Source of the DNA: Neogale vison
Lineage: Eukaryota; Chordata; Mammalia; Carnivora; Mustelidae
DNA length: 64,000 nucleotides
NCBI RefSeq assembly: GCF_020171115.1
Contig: NC_058099.1
Coordinates: 10,841,001 to 10,905,000 of the forward strand
Direction of reading: 5' to 3'
In this document: positions 23,329 to 34,019 of the stretch, one piece after another
How the letters are laid out: each line of letters starts with the position of its first letter
How positions within the stretch are numbered: position 1 is the stretch's first letter
Notes under the pieces: model-generated
The model's input: the letters and a program-made list of their open reading frames with translations, nothing else
What the model was told of the DNA's origin: nothing
Databases searched by the model: none
Translations under genes and position numbers: made by a program

Positions 23329-24064
23329 GAAAATGGGATAATTTATGTGGAAATGCTTTTAAAATGAAAATTGCTAGAGAAACATTTTGATCTCAACATT
23401 TAGAGTAACTGTGATTAGTTTATTGAATTTTCAATTTTTTGCTTGGGTGTAGAGAAGTTTTAAGTTCTGGTGGTATTTAAGTGTGGATCACCTTGGATAG
23501 ACTCACTTATTACTGATTAGGTTTTGTTTACTTGGATTATGGAATTAGTATAACAATAATAAAGTATATGGTAAGATCTTTCTGGAAAGCACTATAATCC
23601 TTCCTAAATGACACCTTCTTGGTAATTATCACATTTGGTTTAAGATTTCACTTAGCACAGAACGGGTTGCAGAAAGCCAGACCCTCGTATATATTCAAGT
23701 AAAGGTGATGACTTTCTTCACAATAGAGCAGAGATGAAATAGCTCCCACATTTGTTATTCTGAATGGAGCCTTGGGATGAAATTCCAAGCAGCAGAATGC
23801 CACTTAACATTCTGCATGCTAGTTTGCTCTTTAGTAGTATAATTGTAAAATGAGGCAATAAAACCAGAGAGGATATAATATTTATACCTGTGCAGGCACT
23901 TCACATGATAAAATGTCACACGGGACTGTTTACTCCATGCTGGTTATTTGGATAATGCCCCACCTGCCTGGTGACAGGAGGTGCTGAGTCTTGCATAAAT
24001 CTTGAAAAGAAGGTTAGGGTTAATATAGTGAATTTTTCAGCAGGAAAAAAGAATACATCATATG
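23329..24064. other. Unique DNA, no gene seen
   Basis: No transposon and no convincing open frame. Composition is AT-rich like the surroundings. Confidence 0.5.
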
Positions 24065-24280
24065 GGATAATAGTAATGGCTACTCTTGGAGCACTGTTTT
24101 TGTGTCAGCACCGTACTGGGCCTTTGGGGACGGAGAGGGACAAAAGAGGAGAGAATTAATAACAGGGAGTGGCTTCCATGTGTCAGTTACTCTGCTACAC
24201 GCTGTACTTACAATATATCTAAACCTTATAACAACTCTGCCAGGTAGGTGGTGTTATCCCCATGTATATGTGACTGACTC
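24065..24280 (-). mobile_element. MIR SINE, diverged
   Basis: Antisense MIR: 'ccatgtgtcagttactctgc', 'aaaccttataacaactctgc' and 'caggtaggtggtgttatccc'. The 5' part is weak. Confidence 0.65.
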
Positions 24281-24351
24281 TTATTTATCTCATAAAAAAA
24301 ATTCTAATGACCTCATTGGAGTTCTGTTATAATTATCATGTTTAAACTTCG

Positions 24352-24433
24352 GGTGTGTGTGTATGTGTGTGTGTGTGTGTATATAATTTTTTTTTTTTTT
24401 TTTTAGTTTAAATAGCCTTTTTTTTTTTTTTGA
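24352..24433. repeat. (GT)n followed by two T runs
   Basis: A GT run with one AT interruption (to about 24383) is followed by TATATA and poly-T tracts. The combination is prone to length change. Confidence 0.85.
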
Positions 24434-26221
24434 GACAAAAAAAAATTAATGAGAAGAGACAAAGAAACATCAAAGAGCTTTTTCCTCTGATTGCTGTGTT
24501 AGAACTTTTGCCTGAAAATAGGTTACATTCCTTCTGTTTTCAGCTGAATCCTCATTAACTTTACATTTTAATGATGTCCAGGGCAAATTACACCATTTAT
24601 GGTCAGTGCCTTAAAGGGATGCTTAAAGGGGACTTAAAAAATTTTTTTTTCTTAAAATGGTAGATGCATTTACTCAGAATATAAATTGATGTGGAATTCT
24701 TTAAATAACAACTCTGTTGGATTTCCATTTCCAGCTATTATAACAACTTAATTCAGAGGAAATTATTTTCAGCTTAAAGTAAATTAATCATTGAAGAGAG
24801 TTTTTATAATATTTGGAAGTATGTAACTGAAACTAACGTCCTACATTTATGTTTGAAAATAGTTTCAGTTTCTCATTTACTTGGATTTAAATTCAATTTT
24901 ACTGCTTAGCTTTAGAAATAATTCATAGGTGGTAGATGCTCAATAGGAATAAATGAAGACAGCTTCTCCCAGTTATGAAAAAAGCAAGGGTGATTGAAAT
25001 GCTAATATGTTGATAGACAGATTGTATTTGCACAAGAATGAGGGGATATGCTGTAAGGTGGAACTCTTCACAGGATTCCAAATTATTCAATTTAAAAGAA
25101 CAATATGAACTACAGAGCCGTGCTTTCATTGTAAGCTTTGAATGCTTAATTATTATTAGATGATAAATTAGAATAAAGTGTCATGTTGTGTCAAATACTG
25201 TTTATTTCCTTAACAGTAATTTGATAAGTGGATTAAGGGAAATTGGCCTATCTGTTGAGAGAACTGTAATTATAGGAATGCCCATCCGACGTCAGGTATT
25301 TTGTAAGGTTTCTACTCCTGTTTTCTTAAATGTGTTTAATTGAATCCCTTCTGTGTGCTAGGCAATGGGCTCTTGTCCCTGTTAAGGCCTTTTTGAACGC
25401 AAGGAGAGGAATTTCACTAAAACTGCCTCATGGAGGGCAGGGATGGAAGTGGAGGGAATCTGTTGTGGAGGGAAGATCAGGAAGCGAAGTGCAGCTGGGG
25501 CTCCTGAGGACAAACTAGAAATGGAAAGTAATGGCTCCTGTGACTGTCTCTTTCATTGTGACTTTGCTCATTCTGCCCGCCACCACCTCCCCGGGCTCCC
25601 TTGGTTCACTACTTATATCTTGATACGGTTCACATTGATGTCTTCAGCCTATATGATCTTTCAAACCTGGATTCCCATGGCTAACAGACATTTTTGTGTT
25701 TGTTAACAGCACAGAGCATGTGGCTCAGCCCAGACCTTGGATGATCCCCGCGGTCACCCAGGTGTTGCGTTGCACTGCCTTTTCTGGGGGGCCTGGGGTG
25801 AATGGAGAGTGGAATGTAACCGAGTGGATAAGACATGGCCTTTGCCTGTGTGTATCCTTTCGTGAAGATAATGCACATAAAAATGCTAATTTCTACTTAA
25901 CGTGCAGAGGACTTCACTGTAAATAAAATTGTCTGAACTATCTTAGTCATCTGCAGTGTTTGGAAACAGAGGTTTTGGGGGATATCATTGAGGGTAGATG
26001 GCATGATTTTCTTTTGGAATGATATTTCTGAGGTAGGACTCCCCCAGGGTCCAAATCATTAGTTGGATCCTTCTTGCAACTATGAAGGAAACCAAGTTTA
26101 CAAAGAAAAATAAAACTTCTTAGTGTGCAGCACTGAATGCTTGGCAGAAATATTTAATATAGTTTGAGGAAGTTTTGCAGTGTTTGAGTTTGGTCCATTG
26201 TGGCTAATGACTCTTGCTTGT
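24434..26221. other. Mostly unique DNA, weak L2 traces
   Basis: No gene is supported. L2-like antisense traces occur near 25330-25400 ('tctgtgtgctaggcaatggg') and 25800-25850. At 25690-25709 a pyrimidine-rich tract ending in ttaacag precedes a 76-codon frame that closes at 25926 beside an AATAAA at 25922. This gives a weak terminal-exon-like look that is discussed as a finding. Confidence 0.4.
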
Positions 26222-26239
26222 CAGCATTTCAATTTTCTA

Positions 26240-26431
26240 TTTTTTAAAGATTTTATTTATTTATTTGACAGAGACACAGCAAGAGAAGGAACACAAGCAG
26301 GGGGAATGGAAGAGGGAGAAGCAGGCTTCCCGCTGAGCAGGGCAGCCTGCTGTGGGGCTTGATCCCAGGACCCCGGGATCATGACCTGAGCCAAAGGCAG
26401 ATGCTTAACTACCGACCCACCCAGACGCGCC
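26240..26431 (-). mobile_element. CAN-SINE with near-perfect TSD
   Basis: Complete, with head mutated to 'ggcgcgtctgggtgggtcgg' on the minus strand. The target duplication (c)agcatttcaattttcta at 26222-26239 recurs as caacatttcaattttcta at 26431-26448 with one change. Confidence 0.93.
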
Positions 26432-26500
26432 AACATTTCAATTTTCTAGTGACCTCATTAAAATTCTAGTAGATTCTGCATTTTCTCCTAAATGCTTTAA

Positions 26501-26524
26501 TCATCATCATCACCATCATCGTCT
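26501..26524. repeat. (TCA)n short microsatellite
   Basis: Eight trinucleotide steps, two of them substituted (caccatcatcgtc). Confidence 0.8.
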
Positions 26525-26639
26525 TGATTCTTTTGTAACTGAGCATGGAAATGGAGCAAACTCCAGGGGTAGGTAAGAGTGTGGATAGGACATCTGTTGA
26601 GTTTCTAGTTGCTTTATACACACACACACAAACGTATGC

Positions 26640-26825
26640 ACGTGTGGTATTTTGTTCTTCTTAGAGCCCATAAGATAAGAATTATTGTCTCTGTTTTACA
26701 GCTGTTGAAACGCTAGGAACAGAGCGATGAAGTAAGTAACTTGCCCTAAGGTGATAGAGCTACTAGTAGTGGATCAGTGATGGGATTCTGGCCTGTTTCT
26801 TCCCATTGTACTGTGCTGCCTCCAA
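26640..26825 (-). mobile_element. MIR SINE
   Basis: Antisense MIR: 'tgtctctgttttacagctgt', 'taagtaacttgccctaaggt', 'ctagtagtggatcagtgatg' and 'cattgtactgtgctgcct' in order. Confidence 0.75.
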
Positions 26826-26934
26826 ACACACGCCTGTGCTTGTGATATCTGTTCAAGGATTGTGGTTGCCTTGTGTTCTGGGATGTTCAACTTCTCCGAT
26901 GGAACAAGGTTTTGGGTCTGTGTGGTTATAAAAG

Positions 26935-27085
26935 CGTAAGTTTAGGTACAGCCATTTATAAGCTGTGTGATGATGGGCTATGTGAGTTAGCTCTTTATTT
27001 TTTAACTTGTAAAATGGGGCTGTCGTAGGGACTCGGTATGAAGAATAAAGGAGCTAGTACAGTTTTGGTCACATGTGTTTCTGTA
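26935..27085 (+). mobile_element. MIR SINE
   Basis: Sense MIR: 'gccatttataagctgtgtga', 'ttaacttgtaaaatggggct' and 'gactcggtatgaagaataaa'. It lies ~110 bases after an antisense MIR. Confidence 0.7.
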
Positions 27086-27724
27086 ATGCAGATTCACTCG
27101 TAGCCAACTGGTGAAGAGAGGAAGGGTGTCCAATAATGTAGAAGTTGCATTGGTTTGTCTATACCCCCAAGTTACATTAGATGAATTCAAAGTAGATTAA
27201 CACTGTTTTTCTTGATTTTTACCTTTGAGTAGATTTTCAACTTTAAGTTTTGTCTTTTTTTTTTTTTTTGGAAGATCTTCAGAAAGAGAGGTTTTGATTT
27301 TGAGGTTTGGAATGAGATTGGCATTGATAGGCTAAGGACTCCTGAAATCATGCTTGCAGACTTTTTTTTTTTTAATAGAAATTACATAACTTTGAAAAAT
27401 AATTTAAAAATAGTATTACAGTTTTCAGAAAAGATACATATGTATGTATGTTTCTATCCATATTTTTACGCCTAGATAGAAGAATATGGTTGCTTCTGGG
27501 TTGTGGTGATCCAATAAGACTATTTTGAAGTTGTGTTCTCTCCTCCTTTAACTTGACCTGGTTTGTTGAAAATGCTCAGTCCTTTTAGAAGCAAGCAAGG
27601 GCGGCTAATGGAGTATCTCTGTTGAGTGTTGAGGCACTCGTGTCTGTGCATGCATTGGGGTACTTTATCACTTTGATTATTTTAATTACAGAAAATATAG
27701 TAATAGGGGAAGAAAACAGCATGC
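27086..27724. other. Unique DNA with T runs
   Basis: T runs at 27254-27269 and 27362-27374 may be decayed tails of old inserts. A short TATG run lies near 27438. No gene is seen. Confidence 0.45.
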
Positions 27725-27966
27725 ATAATATGAGAACTACAGGCTCGATACTGAGTTTGGACTTTAAATCCTGGTCCATTAATGGCCAATAAACTGACTT
27801 GAGCAGGGCAATAATTTTTTTGGATCTCTGTTTTTCTCACCAATAATGCAGAATTATCCCCATCTGCCTCACAGGGTTCTTTTGAGAATTTGATGGCATT
27901 AGAAATTTAATGATAGAAGTATCCTGAGTGCCTCCCTCGTAGTAGCTTTTTAATAAATGTTTAGTA
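27725..27966 (+). mobile_element. MIR SINE, near complete
   Basis: Sense MIR: 'actacaggctcgatactgag' at the head, 'gcctcacagggttcttttga' and 'ctttttaataaatgtttagt' at the tail. About 240 bases, close to full length. Confidence 0.75.
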
Positions 27967-28046
27967 AGGGAACCAGAGAAGGTCACAGAAATGCAGTTTA
28001 ACCTGTTTTGTGCCATTAATACTCCAAATAATTTTATATTGTTACT

Positions 28047-28150
28047 GTTTTTTAAGAGGTAGATTTATTTATCTTAGAGCACGAGCAGGAGGGGCCGAGG
28101 GAGAGGGAGAGAGAATCCCAAGCCAACTGTGCTGTGACACCCAGGTGCCG
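28047..28150 (-). mobile_element. CAN-SINE with internal deletion
   Basis: The tail side (T run, 'agatttatttatcttagagc', GA-rich block) and the extreme head ('cacccaggtgcc') are present, but the tRNA-like middle with the B-box is gone. The total is 104 bases against about 190. The join lies at 'ccaactgtgctgtgacaccc'. Confidence 0.8.
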
Positions 28151-28959
28151 CATGTTGTTTCTGCTTTTGTAATACGTCACTGTCACCTGAAACAGAAATG
28201 GAACTTCTTCTAAGAAAAAGTCTGGTGAATTTTGTAATGTGAATAACTACTTGTAAGACAGCATTTATTATTGAAAAAGGAGTGTACACATCTGTGTAAA
28301 ATTTTGTTATAATGCAGTAGTATTTTAGCATTTTCTCCAATTTGAAATGAATAGTGTGTTATATTAAGTCAGTTCAAAAACTCCTATTATATGAAATATT
28401 TAAAAAACTTAGACCAAAAGTACAATATATTTTACCTGCCTATTTAGCTTTTGGGCCACTTTTCTTTGGAAATAATAGTTTATATCCTCTCCTTTTAATT
28501 AAAAACAAACAAACTGTATTAGCTCTTTTTTTTTTTAAAACCATGTTTTTCCTCTTTATAATTTTATTTGAAAAAATAAATTTGGTTACTTTTTTCCTCT
28601 CACAGGCAGCCAAGACTAGTGAGTAAACACCCATAGCTAATTTGCATGAGCTTGGTTACACTGTTAACACCCAGATTTCCTTTAGTCCTATTAATTCGTA
28701 TGTGAACCCAGGGGCATTATTGCCCATTAGTCTTTCCTCAGTTATTTTGTGAAAGTCGGAATTGATGTGTAAGTGTTGTGCACTCTTTGGAGACCCAGTG
28801 CCTTGGACATACAGGGGTGAATTTTGTTCACAACTGGCATAAAACAAAGTATCATAATCTTCCAGTGCCTTGTTTATGTAATTGTCTGTAAAATTTCTGG
28901 TTCAGCAAAGACTTTTTATTATCCTTGAAACTTAACCTACAATGTGCCAAGAGTCAAGA
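28151..28959. other. Unique DNA, no gene seen
   Basis: AT-rich with T runs near 28528 and 28555. Opposed open frames of 90 and 64 codons at 28354-28634 look like chance in low-complexity DNA. Confidence 0.45.
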
Positions 28960-29112
28960 AGAAATAATAGTAAATGCTATACACCTACTGTGTGTCAGAC
29001 ACGCTGCTGGGTACTTTATAAATAGGAACTTTAATCCTTGTAACTCTGCATAATGGAGCGTATTGGTCATTTATTTGATGGAGGCTGGGAAGACTGCCCC
29101 AGTCGCATGGCT
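28960..29112 (-). mobile_element. MIR SINE, diverged
   Basis: Antisense MIR: 'ctactgtgtgtcagacacgc', 'ggtactttataaataggaac', 'cttgtaactctgcataatgg', with a decayed 5' part. Confidence 0.65.
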
Positions 29113-30479
29113 TTTTCCAGGCTTCATAGCTGGACCTCTCCCCACTTTTTTATTCTGTATTCATGCAATCTCAATGGCTCTAGTGGAAATCAGAATGTAT
29201 TTTGATAGAAAGTTAGTGATTGCCTTCTACCTAGGTCCCCCCCCCAACTAGAATAAATGAAGTGTGTTGTAGAGAGGTGGCAGAAAGATACTTAGATTTT
29301 CTTCAGTGTATCATGAAAATTAAGAGGAAAATTCAGAAATATCCACGACAAAGAGTGAGGGTAGTTAGTAGTTTGTGGGCAGAGTTTAGGTTAATCAGAT
29401 TTCTGGAAGGACCACAGGATTTTGAGTTTATTATTGTGAGTGGATATTTGTGTGTGGTGGAGGTGGGGCAGTGGTGATATGTGTACTTGGCTCTCATAAA
29501 ACTAGAGGGACAACAGATTTCTTTTCCCCCTCCATGACTGTATAGTTGAAAGCTTTCTTTTATCATTTTGCTGCCATATGTGTTTGTGAAAATCAGTTGC
29601 GTTGTAAAATTCTTACTTCCTGGAAACCAGAAACCCATTCAGTAAGTGTCCCTGCCTTGACCACTTCCTCTTCGTTATTTCTAAATGATAGTGCTGCTCT
29701 TGTAGCATTCCAGACATTCATCTAGCTAGGATTCCTTTTTCACATTTGCTCTTTGGTGTATTTTCTCCCGTTTTATTTTGTTTCTTTGTCCTGATTAGTT
29801 CACCAAGTATAATAGAGGAGACATTTGCTTTGTTTTTTTTCTTTTTTTTTCTCTAAAGCAAGTTATTTTAGAGGCAGAGTTTACTAGTGATAAGAGCTGT
29901 TTATGTCCTAAGCGATTGATTTGTAATTAATGTTGCCTGGGCTCTCACATGTTGGCAGAATTGGTAACAGCTTGCAGAATTTTTTTAATTCACTTTTCTT
30001 TTTGGTATTTTGACAATGTCATTCATATCTCATGAAAAAGTACCTCAGACAGGTTAAATGTGTTAAAACATGGAATGAAAAGGATGGAAGGAGACCCAGT
30101 GCTGCCTAGAAACCTTGATCTTTTGCCAAAGTATTTAAACAATTTAGTGTTTTGGTTTCCTAGCTCCAAGCTGCTTCTCAAATCCCTTGCTAATTAATCC
30201 AGTTAATGCTTTGTAGACTTACTATATGCAGTGCTTTGGCCTGCTCGTCTACCATTGAGAGATCCGTTTTGTTTCTTGGGGCAAACCTCAGCTCTGTTCG
30301 GGTGCAGTGATACGCAGGGGACTTGCTGACGTGAGTACGCTTTTTCATCTTTCAAACCTTTGTTAGTGTAAGTGTATGTGCATGTTCCCTGCTCTACATT
30401 GTACTTAGGCTTAAAATTTCAAGGTAAAAAAATTGACACAAAATAGAAATATAACTAGAAAACACTGTTTATACCAAAC
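29113..30479. other. Unique DNA, no gene seen
   Basis: No transposon recognised over 1.3 kb except T runs near 29836 and a C run near 29238. 'gctgacgtgagtacg' near 30325 resembles a splice donor and contains TGACGT, but no exon can be defined around it. The 101-codon frame on the minus strand at 29333-29638 is unrecognised. Confidence 0.45.
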
Positions 30480-30668
30480 TAAAGAACTGATTAACTGGGT
30501 GAATGATGTTATTCAGTTCTCTAAGCCTCAGTTTTCTCACCTGTAAAATGGGGAAAATAATCTTTCTGGCATTGTTGTTGTTGTTATAATAAAATGACTC
30601 TCTTAAGTGCTTAGCAAGTGCCCAGCACTTGGTAAAATTCAAGAAATGATGACTTGCTTTTATTATTG
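30480..30668 (+). mobile_element. MIR SINE
   Basis: Sense MIR: 'ctctaagcctcagttttctc', 'acctgtaaaatggggaaaat', a TTG-repeat insert near 30573, then 'cttagcaagtgcccagcact'. Confidence 0.78.
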
Positions 30669-31244
30669 TGTTAGGATGTTGAATAAATTCTTTGGGTACT
30701 TGCTAAAATTTGGAGGAGGTAGGTTTCTTTCATCAGGTTTTCTTTTGGCAAAAGGAGTTTCAAATGCCTTAATTTGTGTCCAGGATATAAAAATCAAGCA
30801 CTCGTTCTTTTAACAGAGATAATAAGAAACACACAGCTGTATTCTGCTTCAGACTGTGGTTTGAAGACCCATTGATGTGAATTATCAATACAGATAAATT
30901 TTTTTTTTTTTAACTTGAAAGGTAAATTTCTCTCAATTTGCTCACTTGAAAGCTTAGGTACAAAAAAAATACATGGGCTGTCCACCCACCCCTCTCTACC
31001 CCACCCTGACAGTTAAATAAAACATGGATGAAAGTTCAGGAAGCCGTCACTGCTGGTGAAACTGATGATGGCTTTTCTATCCCATTTCTGAAATCATACA
31101 TTAAGCCTTTTAACCTCTGAGTATGCCCTAGTTATTCAGAATTAATAGGGTCCTCATTTGATCATTAGGGGAAATATCATCAGCTCCCTCCTGCCCAAGG
31201 ATTTCAGAGAAGAAAATTGGCTGGCAAACTATGTTACATTCTAA
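30669..31244. other. Unique DNA, no gene seen
   Basis: Contains a T run at 30900-30912 and a C-rich stretch near 30985. Nothing functional is supported. Confidence 0.5.
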
Positions 31245-32620
31245 GTTTTCCCCCTACATACATTGATGAACTATCACAAAGTTAAAACATCCATGTATTT
31301 CCCACCCAGGTCAAGAAATGGAACATTAGTAGTATCTTATTAGTAGATATCTTATGGCTTATATATCTTATAGTATCTCACTTGTCTTTCCAGTGATCAC
31401 CCCCTCCTTTCTCCCTAAAGAGAACCATTATCTTCTAATAGCATTAACCATTTTTGCCCGGTTTTGAACACATGTAAGTCGAATCATATAAATAATTATG
31501 AGGGTATTTTGGTTTTTTTTTTTTTTTTTGCTAAACACTAAATTTATGAGATTATCTTTGTTGTGTGGTCCTGTGATTTGCTGGTTTCATTCATTGCTGT
31601 ACAGTGTTCCATTCCCTGACTATGCCATCATCCATTCATTCTTTTGTCGATAGACATTAATGTTTCCCCCTTGTTTCAGCTATTTTGAATAATGTGGCTG
31701 TATGTCAAGATTGAGACTCTGTCTGGTGCTTACATACTCACATTTCTGTTCTGTTGATATAATTAGGAGTGAAATGCTAGGTCACAGTGTATGTTTAACG
31801 TTAACATAAAATACCAAGCAGTTTTCCAATGTGGCCGATCCCTTTGCCTTCCATCGACGTGTGAGCAATTCTGTTGCTGTGTCTTCACCAACACTTAATG
31901 TAAAACGTCTCTCCAATTTTTGCCTTTCCCGGTGTTTGTATGGTGTATTTCATTTGGGTTTTAGTTTGCATTTTCCTGATTACTAATGAAATTGAACATC
32001 TTTTAGTATATTTATTATTTGGTTGTCTTTTTTCTTTTTTGTTCTTTGCGTATTTAAAGCCCTTTGGTAGTTACATCTATATTCTGTTCTCTGGTTTATC
32101 TTTTCCACTTTGACGGAGTCTTCTGCTGAACAGAAATTTTTACTTTTCATGTAGTTCAATTTATTAATTTTCTTTATGCTTAGTCCTTTCTGTGTTGTTT
32201 TTAAACTCCCTATTCCAGGGATTTAAAAGATTTTCTCCTATATTTTAGAGGGTTTTTTTTTTTTTTTAACATTTTACCTTTCACATATAGTGAATTCACC
32301 TGGAATTGCAATTCACCTGGAACTGATTTTTTAATTTTTTTAAAAAAGATTTTATTTATTTGTTTATTTATTTATTTGTCAGAGAGAGAGAGAGAGAGAA
32401 CACACAGGCAGGCATAGTGGCAGGCAGAAGCAGCGAAAGAAGCAGACTCCCTGCGGAGCAAGGAGCCTGATGCGGGACTCTATCCCAGGACACTGACGCT
32501 GAGCTGAAGGCCGCGGCTTAACCAACTGAGTCACCCAGGCGTCCGTTTTTTTTTTGTTTGTTTGTTTTTTTTTTAAATGCAGTGAGGTGTAGGGTGGCAG
32601 TGCCCCCTGCCCAAAAAAAA
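31245..32620 (-). mobile_element. Old antisense L1M, part A
   Basis: Antisense L1M 3' UTR to ORF2: 'tttcccacccaggtcaagaa', 'gtccattcattcttttgtcg'-like, 'tgtttcagctattttgaata', 'ccaagcagttttccaatgtg', 'cattttcctgattactaatg', 'gtagttcaatttattaattt'. It is old and contains a T run at 31511. A SINE is inserted at 32330. Confidence 0.75.
32330..32544 (-). mobile_element. CAN-SINE, complete
   Basis: Minus-strand head 'ggacgcctgggtgactcagt', body with 'gagtcccgcatcaggctcc', a (GA)n run and a TTTA-rich tail. A/T runs on both sides blur the target duplication. Confidence 0.92.
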
Positions 32621-32640
32621 AAAAAAAAAAGTTGCTGACT

Positions 32641-33067
32641 CCTTGCTGGATATGATTTTTAATTCTTTGAAATTTGTTGGGTCTTGGTTTTTGACCCAGA
32701 ATTTGGTCAATTTTTGTAAATATTCCATGTGTATTTTAAGTCAAGTATATCGTGTGGTTATGGCTATAGTGTTCTATGTCAGGTTGATATTTTTCCATTC
32801 ATCTGTGCCCTTACCAATTTTTTGTCTTCTTGTTCTTTCACTTGCAGAAGAAGTATATATATTAAAATCTCATTCTATGATTATGGCTTTTTTTTTTTTT
32901 TACCTTTATCCTCATAGTTCTGTCACCTTTTAAAAATAATTTTTGTGGCTTTATTGTGGTTGCAAACTAATTTGGAATGATTTCTTCTTGGTAAATTGAA
33001 CCTTTTATTATGAAATGACTTTTTATATTTAGTAATGATTTTTGTCTTAAAGTTTACCTCAACTGAT
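32641..33067 (-). mobile_element. Antisense L1 ORF2 interior fragment
   Basis: Phrases 'aattctttgaaatttgttgg', 'aatattccatgtgtatttta', 'atattaaaatctcattctat' and 'ttcttggtaaattgaacctt' match L1 ORF2 read antisense, upstream in ORF2 from part A. Confidence 0.7.
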
Positions 33068-33667
33068 ATTTTAAAAATTTGAGATATAATTTATATACCT
33101 TAAAATTCACCATTTTAAAGTATACCAGTCCGTGGTTTTGTAGAATATTTACAGGGTTGTACAGTCATCACCACTACCTAATTTGAGAACATTTTTATCC
33201 TTTAAAAAGAAACCCTGTGTCTGTTAGCAGTCTCTACCCTTTCTCTTTCCCGCCATCCCTTGGCAGCCATTAATCTACTTTCTGTCTTTATGGATTTGCC
33301 TATTCTGGACATTTCATACAAATTGTATCATACAATATGTGACCTCTCATGGGGTGTGTTTACTTTCACATATCATAATGTAGTTGTTGTTTTTTTTTAG
33401 AGATTTTATTTATTTATTTGACAGGGAGAGATTACAAGTAGGCAGAGAGGCAGGCAGAGAGAGAGAGGAGGAAGCAGGCTCCCTGTTGAGCAGAGAGCCC
33501 GATGCGGGGCTCGATCCCAGGACTCTGGGACCATGAACTGAGCTGAAGGCAGAGGCTTTAACCCACTGAGCCACCCAGGCGCCCCTATCATAATGTTTTT
33601 GAAGCTTATCCATGTTATAGCATGTATTACCACATTCCTTCTTAGGGCTGAAGAATATTTCATATGG
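33068..33667 (-). mobile_element. Antisense L1M 3' UTR fragment
   Basis: 'tgagatataatttatatacc', 'agtcatcaccactacctaat', 'tttatggatttgcctattct' and 'gttatagcatgtattaccac' are a typical antisense L1M 3' region. A SINE splits it at 33382. It is a separate L1 copy from the ORF2 fragment before it. Confidence 0.8.
33382..33585 (-). mobile_element. Young CAN-SINE with perfect TSD
   Basis: Head 'ggggcgcctgggtggctcag' on the minus strand and a consensus-like body. tatcataatgt is duplicated perfectly at 33371-33381 and 33586-33596. Confidence 0.95.
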
Positions 33668-33825
33668 CCTCCACTGATCTCAACTCCTTTCTTCTCCTAA
33701 TCACCATCCTAAGTTTATAGTGATCACTTTCTATTTTTCTTTATCATTTTATCACTCAGACGTGCCTCCTAGCCACCATTGCTTAGTCTTGCCCATTTAA
33801 ACAATTTTAATGTGTCACTTTAAAA

Positions 33826-34016
33826 TATTTATTTTAAAGATTTTATTTTATTTTTAGAGAAAGTGTGTGAGCAGGGAGAGGGGCAGAGGGGGAGAATGTC
33901 AAGCAGACTCTGCTGAGCCCAGAGCCCAAAGCCAGGATTGATCCCGCTGCCCTGAGATCATGACCTGAGCCAAAACCAAGAGTGGGACCCTTAACCGATA
34001 GCCACCCAGGTGCCCC
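33826..34016 (-). mobile_element. CAN-SINE, older copy
   Basis: Head 'ggggcacctgggtggctatc' and 'gtcccactcttggttttggc', the older SINEC variant. The tail is a TTTTA tract. Confidence 0.88.
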
Positions 34017-34019
34017 TAG

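Noticed and set aside
30325..30340. CRE/splice-donor-like 'tgacgtgagtacg'
   Set aside because: A single short motif with no exon or promoter context.
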